NCBI GenBank assembly: GCA_937950065.1
Contig: CALFEN010000015.1
Location: 1-9,535 of the forward strand
DNA from: an uncultured bacterium
Lineage (GTDB): Bacteria > Patescibacteria > JAEDAM01 > Absconditabacterales > Absconditicoccaceae
Length of the DNA stretch: 9,535 nt
Direction: 5' to 3'
Part shown: positions 7,251-9,535 of the stretch, one piece after another
Position numbering within the stretch: the stretch's first letter is position 1
Layout: each line of letters opens with the position of its first letter
Notes under the pieces: model-generated
What the model was told of the DNA's origin: nothing
Database searches by the model: none
What the model saw: the letters and a program-made list of their open reading frames with translations, nothing else
Program-made: the position numbers and the translations under genes

Positions 7251-7278
7251 TTTATAAATACTTTTTAGTAAAAATCAA
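7251..7278 (-). promoter_or_regulatory. Possible rsmE promoter
   Basis: On the minus strand TTGATT (7278-7273) and TATAAA (7256-7251) with a 16-bp spacer, 25 bp before the rsmE ATG. It lies back to back with the C1q-like gene promoter 12 bp away. A TATAAT close to the ATG is another, less likely -10. Confidence 0.45.
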
Positions 7279-7290
7279 TAAAAAAATAGC

Positions 7291-7318
7291 TTGATTTTCT
7301 TTGAGAAACTTTTATAAT
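7291..7318 (+). promoter_or_regulatory. Probable promoter of the C1q-like gene
   Basis: TTGATT (7291-7296) and a perfect TATAAT (7313-7318) separated by 16 bp. The predicted start near 7325 gives a leader of about 23 nt without a Shine-Dalgarno sequence. Confidence 0.55.
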
Positions 7319-7347
7319 TTTAAAAACTTTTATATTGATTAAAAAAT

Positions 7348-7953
7348 ATGAAAAAAACATTAAAAATATTCGGACAATGAATAGTCTTGGGACTTGGATT
7401 CATATTTGTTTTAGGAATTAGTTATTTGATAATAAAAGCTCGGACAACAACTAATCCTACTACTACCGACGATTGAGCATGAATGTATGCGACCGCTGGA
7501 ACGACACTGACTGCGGATAAATGGAATAATTTGATAAATAGATCATCATTTAGAGCATATCTAAATACTGCTCAATCTATTTGATCAACATCTGTAAAGA
7601 TAAATATGAATGCAGAGGAATTTGACACAAATAATGAATTTGATACTTCTAATGCCAGATTTACACCCAAGAGAGCCGGCAAATATTTTTTAACCGCGGT
7701 ATGTACTTTAGATAGTATTTGAGATACTTATGCATGACGTGTAGATATTTATAAAAATTGAAGTATTGTAGCATGTGGTTCCTTATCTGCTAATTGAGCA
7801 AATATTTCTAATGATTCTACTGTATCAACTGTAGTAGATGCAAATGGAAGTACTGATTATTTTGAAGTATATTGTAAGACTACAAAAACAACTAGTAATG
7901 CTCTGTTAGTCGCTTCGCATAGCAATTATTTTGCTGGTTTCAGAGTAGAGTAG
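7348..7953 (+). CDS. Membrane-anchored protein with C1q/TNF-like domain
   Basis: 201 residues from ATG at 7348 to TAG, with several in-frame TGA (Gly) codons. An N-terminal hydrophobic segment at about 11-29 (GIVLGLGFIFVLGISYLII) acts as anchor or uncleaved signal. It is followed by a Thr-rich linker and LTADKWNNLI (54-63), a 'Lt..WN.l' motif often found before beta-sandwich domains in phage and surface proteins. The rest (about 83-200) follows the C1q-like jelly-roll pattern: FDTNNEFDTSNARFTPKRAG then KYFLTA, the IYKNGSIVACG strand, a Ser/Thr-rich turn, and DYFEVYCK near the end, closing with FAGFRVE. C1q-like domains usually trimerise and bind ligands; here an exposed adhesin-like role is inferred. 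Cys119, 143 and 176 could form disulfides. The fold is called by motif flow only. Neighbours (rsmE, Nudix genes) give no clue to its job. Confidence 0.75.
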
Positions 7954-7987
7954 CCGATGGTTGTTATATAGGAGTTTCTCCGATAGT

Positions 7988-8015
7988 CTGTTAAAGATAA
8001 AATTTTACTTAAAAT
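7988..8015 (+). promoter_or_regulatory. Weak promoter candidate for the first Nudix gene
   Basis: CTGTTA (7988-7993) and TAAAAT (8010-8015) with a 16-bp spacer, about 30 bp before the ATG. The -35 is poor. The 92-bp gap also holds a 4-bp stem, GGAG-TTT-CTCC at 7971-7981, without a T run. Confidence 0.25.
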
Positions 8016-8045
8016 AGCGTATTTAATAAAATTATTTCAAATTAA

Positions 8046-8507
8046 ATGAAAAAAGCAACATTAGTTTATCTGTTAAACTCTCAAAATCAGTTATTACTTT
8101 GTACCAAAAAGAGAGGATTTTGACTTGGTAAGGTAAATTGAATATGAGGTAAAGTTAAAGATAGTGAGGACGTTTTGGTTGCTGCTTTGAGAGAATTGGA
8201 AGAAGAATCAATGATAGCTTTATCTGCAGATGATTTACAAGAAGTTGGTCTTTGTCACTTTTACTGGCCTCACAAACCGGAGCGAGATGTAAATGTATAT
8301 ATATTTGTATGAAACTATGAATGAGAGTTTGAAGAAACTGAAGAAGTTAAACCAGAACGATATGACACAAAACATCTTCCATATGAGTTTATGTGGCCAA
8401 ACGATATTCATTTTGTCCCAAGGTTAATCAATGGGGAAAAGGATTTTGAATATGAGTTTGTATTGGATCCTGATGGTCAGATAATATCTTATCAAAAATT
8501 TTCTTAA
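8046..8507 (+). CDS. Nudix hydrolase, MTH1-like (oxidised purine dNTP pyrophosphatase)
   Basis: 153 residues from ATG at 8046 to TAA, the length of human MTH1. Nudix enzymes hydrolyse nucleoside diphosphate-X compounds with Mg; MTH1 cleaves 8-oxo-dGTP and 2-hydroxy-dATP to monophosphates, keeping oxidised bases out of DNA. The box at 35-57 reads GGKV..SE then REL.EES: Gly35, Glu41, Arg49, Glu50, Glu53 and Glu54 fit G-x5-E-x7-REU-x-EE, but the next conserved Gly is Met56. The MTH1-type features are K-x-NGIGGKV before the box and MWPND near the end (Trp117, Pro118, Asn119, Asp120), where MTH1, as I remember it, has MWPDD contacting the base; the first Asp is Asn here. TGA encodes Gly26, 32, 34, 89 and 93. 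It is followed 116 bp later by two further Nudix genes. The MTH1-like call is good; substrate is inferred. Confidence 0.9.
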
Positions 8508-8557
8508 TGTTTAAATTTTAAAAATAATAATTCCATAAAAAAAGATTATTAAATTAC

Positions 8558-8585
8558 TTGAATTAATAATAAATTTTTATATAAT
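8558..8585 (+). promoter_or_regulatory. Probable promoter of the second and third Nudix genes
   Basis: TTGAAT (8558-8563) and a perfect TATAAT (8580-8585) with a 16-bp spacer. The predicted start near 8592 gives a leader of about 32 nt. It would make the second and third Nudix genes one transcript separate from the first. Confidence 0.55.
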
Positions 8586-8623
8586 AAACGATTGTGTTAT
8601 TTTTTAGATAATTTTGTAATAAA

Positions 8624-9052
8624 ATGTATCAAAAAAAATTCCGTCCGGCAGCTTATGCTATTTTGTCTTACCAAAATAAAATGGTATTTGGTAAAAAAAC
8701 AAGATGACCTTTTGAATGACAGTTTTGTCTGATATGATGAGGTATAGAGCACGGGGAAGATCATTATCTTACCCTGCAGAGAGAAATCGCTGAAGAAGTT
8801 GGTATCAAAAATTTTGAAATAAAAGAGCTTTTGAATGTATTTTTTCATGTAAGTAAATTTACTTACGGATGAATAGATTACGATCAGCATGCTATCTGAA
8901 TAGTTTATCTGGTAGAAGCTTTTGAACAGCCTATGCAATGATCAGATGATTGTGGGGAGTTGATTTTTATCGATCCGTTAGAATATAAAAATTATGATTT
9001 AAGTCCTATGGCTTCAAAAGCTATAAAATATTATCTATCGCAAAAAATCTAG
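8624..9052 (+). CDS. Nudix hydrolase (second of three)
   Basis: 142 residues from ATG at 8624 to TAG at 9050-9052. The Nudix box is complete: Gly39-x5-Glu45-x7-Arg53-Glu54-Ile55-x-Glu57-Glu58-x-Gly60-Ile61 (core REIAEEVGI). Before it, residues 7-40 give the usual strand pattern, with PFEGQFCLIGGGIE resembling the 'G.W.lPGG.iE' motif of MutT-type enzymes. TGA codons encode Gly28, 32, 38 and 39, two of them in tandem next to the box. The later part has a strand around VFFHVSKFTYG and a GSDDCGELIFIDPLEY segment, where an acidic strand often helps bind substrate. Substrate cannot be told: a dNTP or nucleotide-sugar role would both fit. The next Nudix gene begins 28 bp downstream (or 1 bp, using an earlier ATG), so the two are likely cotranscribed. 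Confidence 0.92.
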
Positions 9053-9080
9053 AATGTTTTATTTTTTTCATAAAAATATT

Positions 9081-9506
9081 ATGGATAGAGTGAAGTTCCC
9101 AGTATCAAATCATTTATTTTTATTAAGGGACGATGAAATTTTATTATACCTTAGGAAGTGATGAGTCCAGGAAAAAATGTATAATGTCATAGCTGGTCAT
9201 TTAGATGGCGGTGAAACTGCTACTCAAGCAATCATAAGAGAAGCCTATGAAGAAGCAGGTATAATTATTAGTCCTGAAGATTTGAAATTTGCTTGTGTGT
9301 CCCATAGTTTTGCTGGGGACAAGGAATACGTGCAGTTTTTTATGTTCTGTGTTAGGCGAACTTGAGAGATAAAGAATTTGGAACCAGAAAGATGTTACGA
9401 AATGAGATTTTTTCCTCTGACTCAATTGCCTGAAAATACAACGCCTTACGTCCAAAAGGCTATTCAGTGCTTCTTGGATAAAATTTATTATTATGAGTAT
9501 AGATAG
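9081..9506 (+). CDS. Nudix hydrolase (third of three)
   Basis: 141 residues from ATG at 9081 to TAG at 9504-9506. An in-frame ATG at 9054, 1 bp after the previous stop, would add nine residues (MFYFFHKNI); the 9081 start was preferred because MDRVKFPVSNHLFLLR is a normal family start, though the upstream ATG would allow translational coupling. The Nudix box is perfect: Gly39-x5-Glu45-x7-Arg53-Glu54-Ala55-x-Glu57-Glu58-x-Gly60-Ile61 (GHLDGGE, then REAYEEAGI). Later motifs NLEPERCYEMRFFPLTQLP and the TPYVQKAI helix resemble the 'EP.KC..l.Wf...eLP' pattern of a common small-Nudix subgroup. TGA gives Gly27, Gly28 and a Gly in RRTGE, where a standard-code reading would stop. It is clearly different from the other two Nudix proteins, not a recent copy. 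Substrate unknown. Confidence 0.92.
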
Positions 9507-9535
9507 TTTTCTTCCCCATCTGATTTAATCAGTAA

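Noticed and set aside
7971..7981. GGAG-TTT-CTCC hairpin after the C1q-like gene as terminator
   Set aside because: Only 4 bp with a 3-base loop and no T run; too weak to call.
532..9365. Widespread pseudogenes or frameshifts
   Set aside because: The apparent interruptions are all TGA codons in frame and at Gly positions; code 25 restores every gene without any frameshift.
9520..9532. CTGATT-T-AATCAG palindrome after the third Nudix gene
   Set aside because: Could be a terminator stem, but the window ends before any T run can be seen, and short AT-rich palindromes are common here.
1..9535. CRISPR array, transposon or prophage
   Set aside because: No regularly spaced repeats, transposase, integrase or phage structural cluster is visible; the C1q-like and WN motifs alone are not enough to claim a phage.

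Overview
**Organism.** The window is AT-rich and reads correctly only if TGA is glycine (NCBI genetic code 25). In-frame TGA codons sit where conserved families need Gly: both the first and last two glycines of the RsmE GPEGG motif, the GD and GTGE glycines of GreA, the glycines at three Nudix boxes, and the KIG glycine of superoxide reductase. TGG still encodes Trp, and every complete gene ends in TAA or TAG. Code 25 is known from the candidate phyla SR1/Absconditabacteria and Gracilibacteria (CPR/Patescibacteria), so the DNA is very probably from one of these. Under the standard code most genes here look broken; under code 25 all are intact.

**Layout.** Left, minus strand: a partial unknown gene (1-438) and a 350-residue Lys/Glu/Thr-rich, LEA-like repeat protein (532-1584). 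Plus strand: a superoxide reductase (1788-2090), then a tight group hpf, greA and a membrane-anchored unknown (2173-3600). Minus strand: a LytR-CpsA-Psr (LCP) cell-wall enzyme (3795-5231). Between it and the next genes lies a GC-rich (about 52 %) island at 5430-5617, preceded by promoter-like boxes and closed by a strong terminator; it is probably a structured RNA. Minus strand: a four-helix membrane protein (5861-6454) and rsmE (6521-7225). Plus strand: a membrane-anchored C1q-like protein (7348-7953) and three consecutive Nudix hydrolases (8046-8507, 8624-9052, 9081-9506), the first resembling human MTH1.

**How the genes fit together.** Much of the content concerns oxidative stress and maintenance: superoxide reductase, three nucleotide-pool or metabolite Nudix enzymes, an LEA-like protein, ribosome hibernation and transcript-cleavage factors, and 16S rRNA methylation. 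The LCP enzyme, C1q-like protein and anchored unknown belong to the cell surface. This grouping is inference; the genes sit on both strands in several units.

**Expression signals.** Several genes are preceded by TTGAWT-like and TATAAT-like hexamers with a 16-bp spacer. No start codon of a recognised gene has a clear Shine-Dalgarno sequence; starts follow A-rich runs. No tRNA, rRNA, CRISPR array or transposase was found.
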